DNA of 64,000 nt from Herbihabitans rhizosphaerae (GTDB lineage: Bacteria; Actinomycetota; Actinomycetes; Mycobacteriales; Pseudonocardiaceae): contig NZ_SGWQ01000002.1 of NCBI RefSeq assembly GCF_004216555.1, forward strand, positions 527,219-591,218, read 5' to 3'. The notes under the pieces were generated by a model. It saw only the letters and a program-made list of their open reading frames with translations, searched no databases and was not told where the DNA came from. The translations under genes were made by a program, and so were the position numbers. Shown piece after piece: positions 43,603 through 51,168 of this stretch. Positions within the stretch are counted from its first letter, which is position 1, and every line of letters begins with the position of its first letter.

Positions 43603-44046
43603 AATTGTCTTGATAGGTGACAGCTGCGGCCAATGCGTTCAATTCCGAAGCGACATGTGAAACATTCCGCCTCGTTCGCTCAAGGAACTGCGGGATGGTC
43701 AATCTTGCCGCGGCGTGCTCCAACGCGGTTTTCTCGACTATGGACTGAGAGTCCGGATTGAGCATCAGTATGCGCACCCTGTGGCCGGCCGACAGGCTGC
43801 GCCTGATCTGAGGCATGATCTCGGCCACGATGGCGTGAACGGAGTAGCCGACGACGTCCATTGCTCCCGGACTGCCGTTTCAATCGCCGCTCGGAACCTT
43901 GCGAATGCTGTCTCTGGCGCTACCCGGGCGAGCTCACCGTCAGAGCGTGCGCGCTTTCGACCCGCGCGGCGGCCCAGCTCGAACACCGCCGCATAGAACG
44001 CCAGAAGCGATGCTACGGAGCCGGCGATGGCCAGAAACGTCATCAT
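43603..44046 (-). pseudogene. Frameshifted membrane-anchored protein, possibly once fused to the HAD gene
   Basis: Coding-like sequence continues across three frames. From ATG 44046 come MMTFLAIAGSVASLLAFYAAVFELGRR (membrane anchor) and FARFRAAIETAVREQ. The next frame, from about 43861, gives MDVVGYSVHAIVAEIMPQIRRSLSAGHRVRILMLNPDSQS and LERTRRNVSHVASELNA. A third frame, from about 43645, gives PQLSPIKTIVANVNLQIRVY and runs into the HAD gene. DVVGYS-x(n)-G-x2-VRIL-x-LNPDS resembles phospholipase-D-like helix-strand segments. Two single-base shifts near 43862 and 43645 would restore one protein. Sequencing error is an alternative. Confidence 0.55.
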
Positions 44047-44125
44047 GGGCAGGTCCTCACCAGGGCGCGGGAGAGCGGAACACCCTGCCGATCGGGATGT
44101 GGCACCGCTCCATTACCGCCACAAT

Positions 44126-44791
44126 TCAGCCGGCAGAATGGTCCGGTTCCCTGGGGACTGGTGTGGCGGTGCCGAGGATGTGGCGGGTGAACGGCGTGCG
44201 GGCGTTGCCGAGCCAGAACCGGTCGATCGACTCGATGGTGAACCCGGATTCGTTGATCGTGGCGGTGGTGTCGCGGCCGGTGTGGCAGCCGCCGGCGAGG
44301 TGCGGCCAGATGGTCGCGTCGAGGATTCGTTGGGTGCGGGCGATGCCGCGGGTGTCGGCGCGGACGTGTTCGAGGAATCGGAGCTGGCCGCCCGTTTTGA
44401 GTACGCGCCTGATCTCGCGCAGCGCGGCACCTGGATCGTTGATCGAGCACAGCACCAGGGACACCACGGCGGCGTCAAGGCTGGCATCGGCGGTCGGGAG
44501 GTGCTCGGCGAGGCCGGCGACCACCTCGACCGGGACGGGGGCTCGCTCGGCGGCGATCTCGGCGAGCCGACGTAGCCGGTGCTCGGGCTCGACGGCGACG
44601 ACCCGGGTCACCGTGGGCGGATAGTGGCGGAAGTTGAGGCCGTTGCCGGCGCCGATCTCGATCACCTCACCGGTCAGGCCGGCCAGTAGCCGCTGTCGGT
44701 GCTCGGTCATGCCGCCACGTTCGGCCGCCCGGCTGAGCGCCGGGTACACGCGGGCGAAGATCGGATGCTGGTGTGCCATGTCGTTCACCAT
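44126..44791 (-). CDS. Class I SAM-dependent methyltransferase
   Basis: The protein is 221 aa; ATG 44791 overlaps the P450 stop, and MAHQHP at 44779 is an alternative start. SAM motif I is VIEIGAGNGLNFRHYP (about 43-58), motif II VVAVEPEH, and the post-I region LDAAVVSLVLCSINDPGAALREIRRVLKTGGQLRFLEHV. It resembles UbiE/type 11 methyltransferases that act on phospholipids, quinones or small phenols. It is translationally coupled to the P450 gene, suggesting joint tailoring of one metabolite. Confidence 0.85.
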   Translation of the reverse strand: MVNDMAHQHPIFARVYPALSRAAERGGMTEHRQRLLAGLTGEVIEIGAGNGLNFRHYPPTVTRVVAVEPEHRLRRLAEIAAERAPVPVEVVAGLAEHLPTADASLDAAVVSLVLCSINDPGAALREIRRVLKTGGQLRFLEHVRADTRGIARTQRILDATIWPHLAGGCHTGRDTTATINESGFTIESIDRFWLGNARTPFTRHILGTATPVPREPDHSAG

Positions 44792-45900
44792 TCCACCGCG
44801 AGTGTCGTGAACCCGCCGGTCAGTACGTCACGCCGTGGCGTCAGCTCGTTAGCCGGCCTGGTGAGCCGCATCGTGGGGAACCGCGTGGTGAGCTGCGTGA
44901 ACACGGCACACAGTTCGATGCGGGCGAGTGGGGCGCCGATGCAGTAGCGGATCCCGTGCCCGAAGGTGAGGTGTGCGGCGCCGGTGCGGGTGATGTCGAC
45001 CTGGTCCGGGTCGGCGAACACCGTGGGGTCGTGGTTGGCGGTGTTGGTGTCCAGCAGCACCAGTTCACCGGCGCGGACGGCTGTTCCGGCGATCTCGAGG
45101 TCGGTGCGGGCGTAGCGCGGGATGCCGCCACCGCCTTGGCCGGGGGCGCGCAGGATCTCTTCGACCGCACCGGGAACCAGCTCGGGGTCGCTGGCCAGGG
45201 CCCGCCAGTGCTCCGGGGTGTCCAGCAGCAGCGCGGCGCCGAGGCCGATCCGCGCGACCGTGGTCTCGTGGCCGGCGAACAACAACGCCATGGACAGCAT
45301 CGCCGCCTCGTCGTCACCGACGCCGTCCGTGGCGCACAGCCGGGAGATCACGTCGTCCGCCGGCTCGCGCCGCTTGCGGGCGACCAGGTCTCGGCCGTAC
45401 TCGAACAGCGCGCCCAGCCCACGCTCGGAGCGCGCTCGATCCCGCACGTCGCCCACCTGACCGGTCCAGGCGCGGAATCGGTCGCGATCCTCGTACGGCA
45501 CGCCGAGCAACTCGCAGATCACCAGCACCGGCAGCGGAACGGCCACCAGCGCGTGCAGGTCCGCTGGCGGCCCGTGCTCGGCGAGCGCGTCGACCGATTC
45601 GCTGGTCAGCTCCGACACCCGGTCGGTCAACGCGCGCATCCGCTTCGCCGTGAAGTGCGGTGCCAGCAGTGAGCGCATCCGCGCGTGGTCGGTGTGCTCG
45701 GTGTCGAACGAGCCCAGCGGCCCGCCGAACAGGGCCGACTCGCCCGTGCGGGCCGCGCTGTCCGGCTCGGGGTGCGATCGGCCCAACCGGTCGTCGCCGA
45801 GCAGTCGTCGCACCTCGGCGTAATCGGTCACCAGCCAGGCATCGTCCCCGACGGGCGTGCGTATCCGATGGATCGGCCCGGAGCTTCGCAACGCCACCAT
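44785..45900 (-). CDS. Cytochrome P450
   Basis: The protein is 371 aa, slightly short at the N-terminus for a bacterial P450 (about 400). I-helix oxygen motif LLFAGHETTVAR, ExxR in VEEILR, and haem loop LTFGHGIRYCIGAPLARIEL with the Cys ligand are all present. DTEHTDHARMRSLLAPHFT is the usual helix C region. It is a soluble class I monooxygenase that needs ferredoxin partners, none of which is nearby. It is divergent from a TetR gene across 86 bases. Confidence 0.93.
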   Translation of the reverse strand: MVALRSSGPIHRIRTPVGDDAWLVTDYAEVRRLLGDDRLGRSHPEPDSAARTGESALFGGPLGSFDTEHTDHARMRSLLAPHFTAKRMRALTDRVSELTSESVDALAEHGPPADLHALVAVPLPVLVICELLGVPYEDRDRFRAWTGQVGDVRDRARSERGLGALFEYGRDLVARKRREPADDVISRLCATDGVGDDEAAMLSMALLFAGHETTVARIGLGAALLLDTPEHWRALASDPELVPGAVEEILRAPGQGGGGIPRYARTDLEIAGTAVRAGELVLLDTNTANHDPTVFADPDQVDITRTGAAHLTFGHGIRYCIGAPLARIELCAVFTQLTTRFPTMRLTRPANELTPRRDVLTGGFTTLAVEW

Positions 45901-45986
45901 CGCTGGGGCCTCCTAGTTAACATCTGCAGATACACAACGTTGTAAACTAGCGTAGAAGTAAACATGCCTGTTAACAAGGAGGGTTC
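45901..45986. promoter_or_regulatory. P450/tetR divergent promoter with two palindromes
   Basis: ACAACGTTGT (45934-45943) is a perfect 10-bp palindrome at the centre of the region. GTTAACA (45916-45922) and TGTTAAC (45969-45975) form a wider inverted repeat around it. The central element is the better candidate operator for the TetR protein encoded at 45987. GGAGG precedes the GTG start. Confidence 0.55.
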
Positions 45987-46571
45987 GTGGCGACGAGTCA
46001 GCGGCTGCCTCGGGCGCAGCGGCGTGAGCAGATTCTCGACGCGGCGACGCGTGTGTTCGCCCGCGCCGGCTATGCCGCCACCAGCGTCGACGATGTCGCG
46101 GTGGAAGCCGGGATCACGCGGGTGCTGCTGTACCGGCATTTCGACTCGAGGACCGACCTGTACCGGGCCGTGTTGGATCGGGCCCGCGCCCACCTCGGCG
46201 ACACCGTCGGCTCCCGCGACTTCGACGACAACAGCATCGCCGACCTCGTGCGTGCCGCGGTCGCGGATCCGGACGGGTTCCGGCTCCTGTTTCGGCACGC
46301 GGGCCGGGAACCGGAGTTCCGCGACGTGATCGAGACGATGAGGGCGGCCTCGACCGAGATCGCGGCGAACGCGCTCGCCGACCACGTCCCGGACGGACCG
46401 TGGCGCGCCTGGGCCGCCCGGCTCGTCCCGACGCTGGTGTTGGAGGCCGTCCTGGCCTGGCTCGACGTCGGTCAACCCGATCCGGACACCGCGGCCGACC
46501 GCATCGGCCGCGCCGTGCACGCCGCGCTTGACGCCGCCCAGCCCGAACCGAGCGAGCGACCGGCGCCGTAG
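45987..46571 (+). CDS. TetR-family regulator next to the P450
   Basis: The protein is 194 aa from GTG 45987. The helix-turn-helix is REQILDAATRVFARAGYAATSVDDVAVEAGITRVLLYRHFDSRTDLY. The C-terminal domain is TetR-like with AWAARLVPTLVLEAVLAWLDVG. It is likely a repressor of the divergent P450-methyltransferase pair through the palindrome at 45934. Its last codons abut a methyltransferase fragment on the opposite strand. Confidence 0.9.
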   Translation: MATSQRLPRAQRREQILDAATRVFARAGYAATSVDDVAVEAGITRVLLYRHFDSRTDLYRAVLDRARAHLGDTVGSRDFDDNSIADLVRAAVADPDGFRLLFRHAGREPEFRDVIETMRAASTEIAANALADHVPDGPWRAWAARLVPTLVLEAVLAWLDVGQPDPDTAADRIGRAVHAALDAAQPEPSERPAP

Positions 46572-46572
46572 G

Positions 46573-46684
46573 GGCATCGTCGGTGTGCCGCACGGTGTAG
46601 ACGAACATCGCGCCCGGTCGCAAGACCCGACGAACCTCGCCGACCAGGCCCAGGATCGGTTCCGCAGCATCGATTGGGCAATAT
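46573..46684 (-). pseudogene. Fragment of a SAM methyltransferase
   Basis: The minus strand reads EPILGLVGEVRRVLRPGAMFVYTVRHTDDAP. This has the pattern of the post-motif II region of class I methyltransferases (E-x2-RVLRPGG-x-F-x-Y-T-V). No start, SAM-binding motif I or downstream part is present; the fragment stops at the end of the tetR gene. It appears to be a remnant left by deletion. Confidence 0.6.
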
Positions 46685-46767
46685 CATCGACCGTAATCGA
46701 TGGTTGCACCCGGTCGGCTCGGCCGCTACATTCATCCACATCGATGGATAAATCGATATGGATCGAT
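46668..46767. promoter_or_regulatory. Array of five ATCGAT sites upstream of the FAD enzyme operon
   Basis: ATCGAT occurs at 46669, 46696, 46740, 46752 and 46762. CATCGATT (46668-46675) and AATCGATG (46695-46702) form one inverted repeat. The last three are spaced 12 and 10 bases, about one helical turn, and run into the ribosome site of the FAD gene. The layout suits a small dimeric repressor such as ArsR/SmtB, but no such gene is in the window. Confidence 0.5.
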
Positions 46768-46777
46768 GGAGGTTGTC

Positions 46778-48001
46778 GTGGGTGAGCCGGTGGTGATCGT
46801 CGGAGCCGGGCCGGTCGGGCTGGCGGCGGCGGCACACGTGCTGGAGCGTGGGCTTGAGCCGTTGGTGCTGGAGGCTGGTGACGCGGCGGGTGCCGCGGTG
46901 CGCGAGTGGGGCCACGTGCGGTTGTTCTCGCGGTGGGCTGAGCTGGTCGACGAAGCGGCTGCCCGGTTGCTTGCTTCGACCGGTTGGGTGAGGCCGGCCG
47001 GGGACGTCTATCCGACCGGAGGTCAGTGGGTGGACCAGTATCTGGGGCCGCTTGCGGCCGCGCTGGGGGAGCGGGTGCGGTTCGGCGCGGTGGTGACCGG
47101 GGTGGCGCGCCGGGGGTGGGATCGGGTGGTTGACGCGGGCCGCGAGGACGAGCCGTTCACGGTGCACCTGACCGGGGCCGGTCGCGGCGGGCAGGAGCTG
47201 ATCACGGCGCGCGCGGTGATCGATGCGAGCGGCACGTGGAACTCGCCGAGTCCGGCCGGTGCGGACGGGCTTCCCGCGGTCGGCGAGGCTGCCGCCGGGG
47301 AGCGGATCAGTTACCGCGTTCCGGACTTCGGTGACGATGTGACCCGGGCGCGGTATCTGGGCAAGCACACGGTGGTGGTCGGGCGTGGGCATTCGGCGCT
47401 GACCGCGTTGATCCAGTTGGCCCGGCTGTCCGAACAGGACGGTGCGACGCGGGTGAGTTGGGTGCTGCGTCGCGGCCTGTCGCCGAACACCTTCGGCAGC
47501 GGGGAGTCCGACCAACTTGCTCAGCGCGGTGCGCTCGGCTTGCGGGCGAGGCAGGCCGTCGACGCCGGCACGGTGGAGGTGGTGACCGGGTTCCGCACCG
47601 CGGCCGTCGAGTCCACAGTGGACGCCGTGACGCTGGTATCCGAGGAGGGTGCGCGGATCGAGGGCGTGGACGAGGTGGTGGTGCTGACCGGGTTCCGGCC
47701 GGATCTCGGGTTCCTGTCCGAGGTGCGCCTCGACCTGGATCCGACGCTGCAAGCTCCGGTGAAGCTCGCCCCGCTGATCGACCCGAATGTGCACTCCTGC
47801 GGCACGGTCCGCCCGCACGGGGTGGTCGAGCTGGCGCACCCGGAGCCGGGTCTGTTCGTGGCCGGCATGAAGAGCTACGGCCGGGCGCCGACGTTCCTCG
47901 CGCTGACCGGCTACGAGCAGGTGCGCAGCATTGCCGCGGACCTGGCCGGAGATCGCGCGTCGGCCGAACGGGTGGAACTCGTCCTGGAGGCCACCGCATG
48001 A
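46778..48001 (+). CDS. FAD-dependent oxidoreductase paired with ArsO-like enzyme
   Basis: The protein is 407 aa from GTG 46778, chosen because GGAGG (46768-46772) is correctly placed; ATG 46766 lies inside that ribosome site. Dinucleotide-binding loop VVIVGAGPVGLAAAAHVLERG at the N-terminus, a second NAD(P)-type loop VVVGRGHSALTALIQLARL near residue 200, and ATG-like VVVLTGFRPDLGFL. It is a two-dinucleotide-binding-domain flavoprotein. It overlaps the ArsO-like gene by four bases; such a flavoprotein often accompanies arsO in actinomycete arsenic loci. The substrate is unknown. Confidence 0.8.
   Translation: MGEPVVIVGAGPVGLAAAAHVLERGLEPLVLEAGDAAGAAVREWGHVRLFSRWAELVDEAAARLLASTGWVRPAGDVYPTGGQWVDQYLGPLAAALGERVRFGAVVTGVARRGWDRVVDAGREDEPFTVHLTGAGRGGQELITARAVIDASGTWNSPSPAGADGLPAVGEAAAGERISYRVPDFGDDVTRARYLGKHTVVVGRGHSALTALIQLARLSEQDGATRVSWVLRRGLSPNTFGSGESDQLAQRGALGLRARQAVDAGTVEVVTGFRTAAVESTVDAVTLVSEEGARIEGVDEVVVLTGFRPDLGFLSEVRLDLDPTLQAPVKLAPLIDPNVHSCGTVRPHGVVELAHPEPGLFVAGMKSYGRAPTFLALTGYEQVRSIAADLAGDRASAERVELVLEATA
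47611..47623. repeat. Palindrome copy in FAD oxidoreductase gene
   Basis: Reads VESTVDA. Confidence 0.8.
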
Positions 48002-49035
48002 GCATGCACGACGCCGTCGTCATCGGCGCAGGGCAGGCTGGGCTCGCCGCCGCGAAAGCCTTACGGGACAAGGGATTCGATCCGGTCGTGCTGGAGGGTT
48101 CGGACGCGCCGACCGGGTCCTGGCCGCGTTACTACGACAGCCTCACCCTGTTCTCGCCGGCCCGGTTCAGCTCGTTGCCCGGTATGGCGTTCCCTGGAGA
48201 CCCGGACCGGTATCCCCGCCGTGACGAGGTGGTCGACTACCTCAAGCAGTACGCCACCGCCCTCGACGTCGACATCCGCACCGGCCACCGCGTCACCGCT
48301 GTGTCCACAGTGGACTCGCGGTTCACGGTCGAACTCGCCGGCCGGCGGCCCCTGCACGCGCGGTACCTCATCGCGGCGACCGGCGCCTTCGGGCAACCAC
48401 ACGTGCCGAGCTTCGACGGCGAGTTCACCGGGGCGATTCTGCACGCGTCCGCCTACACGACCCCGCGATCCCTTGCGGGGCAACGGGTTGTCGTGGTCGG
48501 CGCGGGTAACTCGGCGGTGCAGATCGCGGTCGAGCTTGCCCGGCACGCGAAGGTGACCCTGACCAGTCGCTCGCCGGTGAAGTTCGTCCCGCAGCGTCCG
48601 TTGGGTCGTGACCTGCACTGGTGGCAGCACATCACCCGAATCGACAGCTGGCCGATCGGGCGGTGGCTGCCGGAGTCCTTCACCCAGCCCGTCTTCGACA
48701 CCGGCAGCTACCGCGCGGCGATCGAGGACGACCGGCCCGAGCGGACGCCGGTGTTCTCCCACCTGGACGGCGACGGCGTGATCTGGGCCGACGGCCGCCG
48801 CGAACGAGTCGACACCCTGCTTATCGCCACCGGCTACCGGCCCGATCTCGGCTACCTGTCCGAGACGCACGCACTCGACGACGGCGGCATGCCGGTCCAC
48901 AGGAACGGCGTGTCCACGACGGTGCCGGGACTCGGCTACGTCGGCCTGGAGAACCAGCGCACCCTCTCGTCGAACTCGCTGCGCGGGGTCGGCCGCGACG
49001 CGAGGTACGTGATCGATCGACTCCTGCGGGCCTGA
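47998..49035 (+). CDS. ArsO-like flavin-containing monooxygenase
   Basis: The protein is 345 aa. FAD loop VVIGAGQAGLAAAKALRDKG, then GSWPRYYDSLTLFSPARFSSLPGMAFPGDPDRYP, the stretch typical of ArsO/CzcO-type monooxygenases. NADP loop VVVVGAGNSAVQIAVELARHA and LLIATGYRPDLGYL are present. ArsO proteins are encoded in actinomycete arsenic-resistance operons and probably oxidise organoarsenicals or a redox partner. No arsB/acr3, arsC or arsR gene is seen in the window, so the arsenic link is only by family. One STVD palindrome at 48303. Confidence 0.8.
   Translation: MSMHDAVVIGAGQAGLAAAKALRDKGFDPVVLEGSDAPTGSWPRYYDSLTLFSPARFSSLPGMAFPGDPDRYPRRDEVVDYLKQYATALDVDIRTGHRVTAVSTVDSRFTVELAGRRPLHARYLIAATGAFGQPHVPSFDGEFTGAILHASAYTTPRSLAGQRVVVVGAGNSAVQIAVELARHAKVTLTSRSPVKFVPQRPLGRDLHWWQHITRIDSWPIGRWLPESFTQPVFDTGSYRAAIEDDRPERTPVFSHLDGDGVIWADGRRERVDTLLIATGYRPDLGYLSETHALDDGGMPVHRNGVSTTVPGLGYVGLENQRTLSSNSLRGVGRDARYVIDRLLRA
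48303..48315. repeat. Palindrome copy in ArsO-like gene
   Basis: Reads AVSTVDS. Confidence 0.8.
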
Positions 49036-49052
49036 CTCCACGACCCGCCGGC

Positions 49053-49505
49053 TCAGGAGGTTTGTCGCCCCTCCTGGGTCAGCACGACCGTCCTGTTCGC
49101 CAGGGGCTCGACCAGGTGCACCACAAGATCCGGATAGCGGATGTCCATCGTGCACGGCCTGGATTCCTTGGGAACGGTTTCCACAATTCTCACGACGACC
49201 TTGGCCGCGGATTGCTCGGCGATTTCAGCATTCGCACGACTGCACCCGCTTTCCTTGCCCTTCAGGCCGACCGTAGTGCCGCGGCGTTCGGTCCACACCT
49301 TGGCTTGGAAATCGTGCAGCGCCGCCGCGTCCACCTGTCCCTGCGGCACCACCTGATGCTGTGCCGGCGGCGGCCGACCAGGCGACGAATTGGGTGGTGG
49401 GCTCGTCGACTGGCCTGGGGGAGTGCTACTCGACGCGGGGTTGGCGCATGCCGTTCCCAGGATTGCCAGGACACTTGCACTGATCGTAATGGTGATTCGT
49501 TTCAT
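49053..49505 (-). CDS. Small lipoprotein of unknown function
   Basis: The protein is 150 aa from ATG 49505. Signal MKRITITISASVLAILGTAC ends in a lipobox (LGTAC). A low-complexity Ser/Pro linker (ANPASSSTPPGQSTSPPPNSS) is followed by a small domain with two cysteines (GCSRANAEIAEQSAAKVVVRIV and RPCTMDIRYP) that could form a disulphide outside the membrane. It is alone on its strand, convergent with the ArsO-like gene and divergent from the VanW gene. The family is not recognised. Confidence 0.7.
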   Translation of the reverse strand: MKRITITISASVLAILGTACANPASSSTPPGQSTSPPPNSSPGRPPPAQHQVVPQGQVDAAALHDFQAKVWTERRGTTVGLKGKESGCSRANAEIAEQSAAKVVVRIVETVPKESRPCTMDIRYPDLVVHLVEPLANRTVVLTQEGRQTS

Positions 49506-49693
49506 GGTTGGAGGACGGAACCGGGAACGGATTCGGTTGCACCGTGTACGAGACCGCCGAGGCGTGACCGTGTGGGTGATACCCGCCATTCGTTGACACC
49601 GCCGGCGCGCGGTCGCGGGGGTCGCCGTCGGCGCGTCGGGGCGGACGCTCATGATATTGACGATGCCTCCCTTCACATGGCGCGAGGAGACCA

Positions 49694-51112
49694 GTGACCG
49701 ACGACGGCAGTAGTCACATCCAGATCGATCGGCAGGTCAGCGATGCCGAGGCACAGACCGACGATGGTGCGGTCGCCGAGACTGAGCCGGGTCGCGCGCG
49801 GCGTCGCTGGCCGCTGTTGGCCGCGCTGATCGGGCTCCTGGTTCTCGGCGGCGTCTACGGGGTGGACCTGCTGGTGTCAGCCGGGACTGTGCCGCGTGGC
49901 GTGGTCGTCGCCGGTGTGGAGGTGGGCGGTCTGACGCGGGCCGAGGCGGAGTCGCGGTTGACCGAGCGGTTGGCGTCGCGGCTCGCCGAGCCGGTCACGG
50001 TGGTGGGGGCGGACGGTGCGCGCGCGGTGCTCGATCCGCGTGGTGTCAACGTCACGGCCGACTGGGCGGCAACGCTCGACCGAGCCGGTGACCAGCCGGT
50101 TGCGCCGTGGACGCGGGTGCGGTCGCTGTTCACGACGACCGAGGTGAGTCCGGTCCTGTCCAGGGCGGACGGCGCGGCGTTGGTGAATGTGTTGGGTCCG
50201 CAGGTGTTGCCGACCGAGCGGCCGGCTTCGGACGCGCGATTGCGGTTCGCTGACGGGCGGCCGAGCGTGGAGCCCTCCGTCGCGGGCCGTCGCGTCGACT
50301 GGGATCGCCTGGCCGCGGCGTTGCCCGAGGTGCTCGCGCGGCCACGTGACCGGGTGGTGGAGCTCGCGTATCGGACGGTGCCGCCGGCGGTGGGCACCGA
50401 GCAGGTGACCGCGCTCGGCGTGAACGAAGTGATCGGTGAGTTCACCACCAAGGGTTTCGCCCGCGATTCGGGGGTGAACATCCGTGTGGTGGCCGAGAAG
50501 GTGAACGGGGCGGTGCTCCCGCCGGGTGGGACGTTCAGTCTCAACGGTTTCACTGGGCCGCGGGGCAGGGCGCAGGGTTACGTCGAGGCCGGTGTGATCG
50601 AGGAGGGCGTGCCGGCTCGTGCGGTCGGTGGCGGTATTTCGCAGTTCGCGACGACGATGTACAACGCGTCGTATTTCGCCGCCATGACCGATGTCGAGCA
50701 TAAGGAGCACAGTTACTACATCAGTCGCTATCCGATGGGCCGTGAGGCGACGGTATTCCAGAATCCCAACGGCTCCAGTGTGATCGACTTGAAGTTCCGC
50801 AACGACAATCCCACCGCCGTGGCGATCCAGACCATCTGGACGCCCGCCACGATCACGGTGAAGCTGTGGGGGACGAAGCGCTACACGATCGAATCCGTCA
50901 ACGGCGGCCGCTACGGCTCCACGGGTGCGCCGACAACGATCAAACCCCCGGGCGAGTCGTGTCGCGCCAGCAAGGGGCAGTCCGGATTCAGCACCTCGGA
51001 CACCCAGATCGTCCGCGATCTGACCGGAAAGGAAATCCGCCGCACGCCCCGGACAGTGGTGTACAACCCGGTGCCCGCGATCCGCTGCCAGGCCGAGAAG
51101 CCCACACCCTGA
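49694..51112 (+). CDS. VanW/YoaR-type membrane-anchored cell-wall protein
   Basis: The protein is 472 aa from GTG 49694 behind GAGGAG. A cytoplasmic acidic N-terminus of ~45 residues, one membrane helix (WPLLAALIGLLVLGGVYGVDLLV), then a YoaR/peptidoglycan-binding-4-like domain (PRGVVVAGVEVGGLTRAEAESRL). The VanW domain covers about 255-400 (FARDSGVNIRVVAEKVNGAVLPPGGTFSLNGFTGPRGRAQGYVEAGVIEEG, AVGGGISQFATTMYNA). VanW-domain proteins are common in actinomycete envelopes; the name comes from vancomycin clusters but does not by itself imply resistance. Confidence 0.88.
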   Translation: MTDDGSSHIQIDRQVSDAEAQTDDGAVAETEPGRARRRWPLLAALIGLLVLGGVYGVDLLVSAGTVPRGVVVAGVEVGGLTRAEAESRLTERLASRLAEPVTVVGADGARAVLDPRGVNVTADWAATLDRAGDQPVAPWTRVRSLFTTTEVSPVLSRADGAALVNVLGPQVLPTERPASDARLRFADGRPSVEPSVAGRRVDWDRLAAALPEVLARPRDRVVELAYRTVPPAVGTEQVTALGVNEVIGEFTTKGFARDSGVNIRVVAEKVNGAVLPPGGTFSLNGFTGPRGRAQGYVEAGVIEEGVPARAVGGGISQFATTMYNASYFAAMTDVEHKEHSYYISRYPMGREATVFQNPNGSSVIDLKFRNDNPTAVAIQTIWTPATITVKLWGTKRYTIESVNGGRYGSTGAPTTIKPPGESCRASKGQSGFSTSDTQIVRDLTGKEIRRTPRTVVYNPVPAIRCQAEKPTP

Positions 51113-51168
51113 GCGCACTTCGTGGCCGACGGTCAATGGACACACTCGGGCCTGATCAGTTGACCGGG

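Noticed and set aside
49054-49076. Hairpin CAGGAGG/CCTCCTG as a terminator between the ArsO-like and lipoprotein genes
   Set aside because: It begins one base after the lipoprotein gene end, lies inside its coding sequence and has no U-run; a 7-bp stem alone is weak.
49694-51112. Vancomycin resistance determinant
   Set aside because: The VanW domain is widespread in actinomycete envelope proteins, and no vanHAX or vanRS genes are present.
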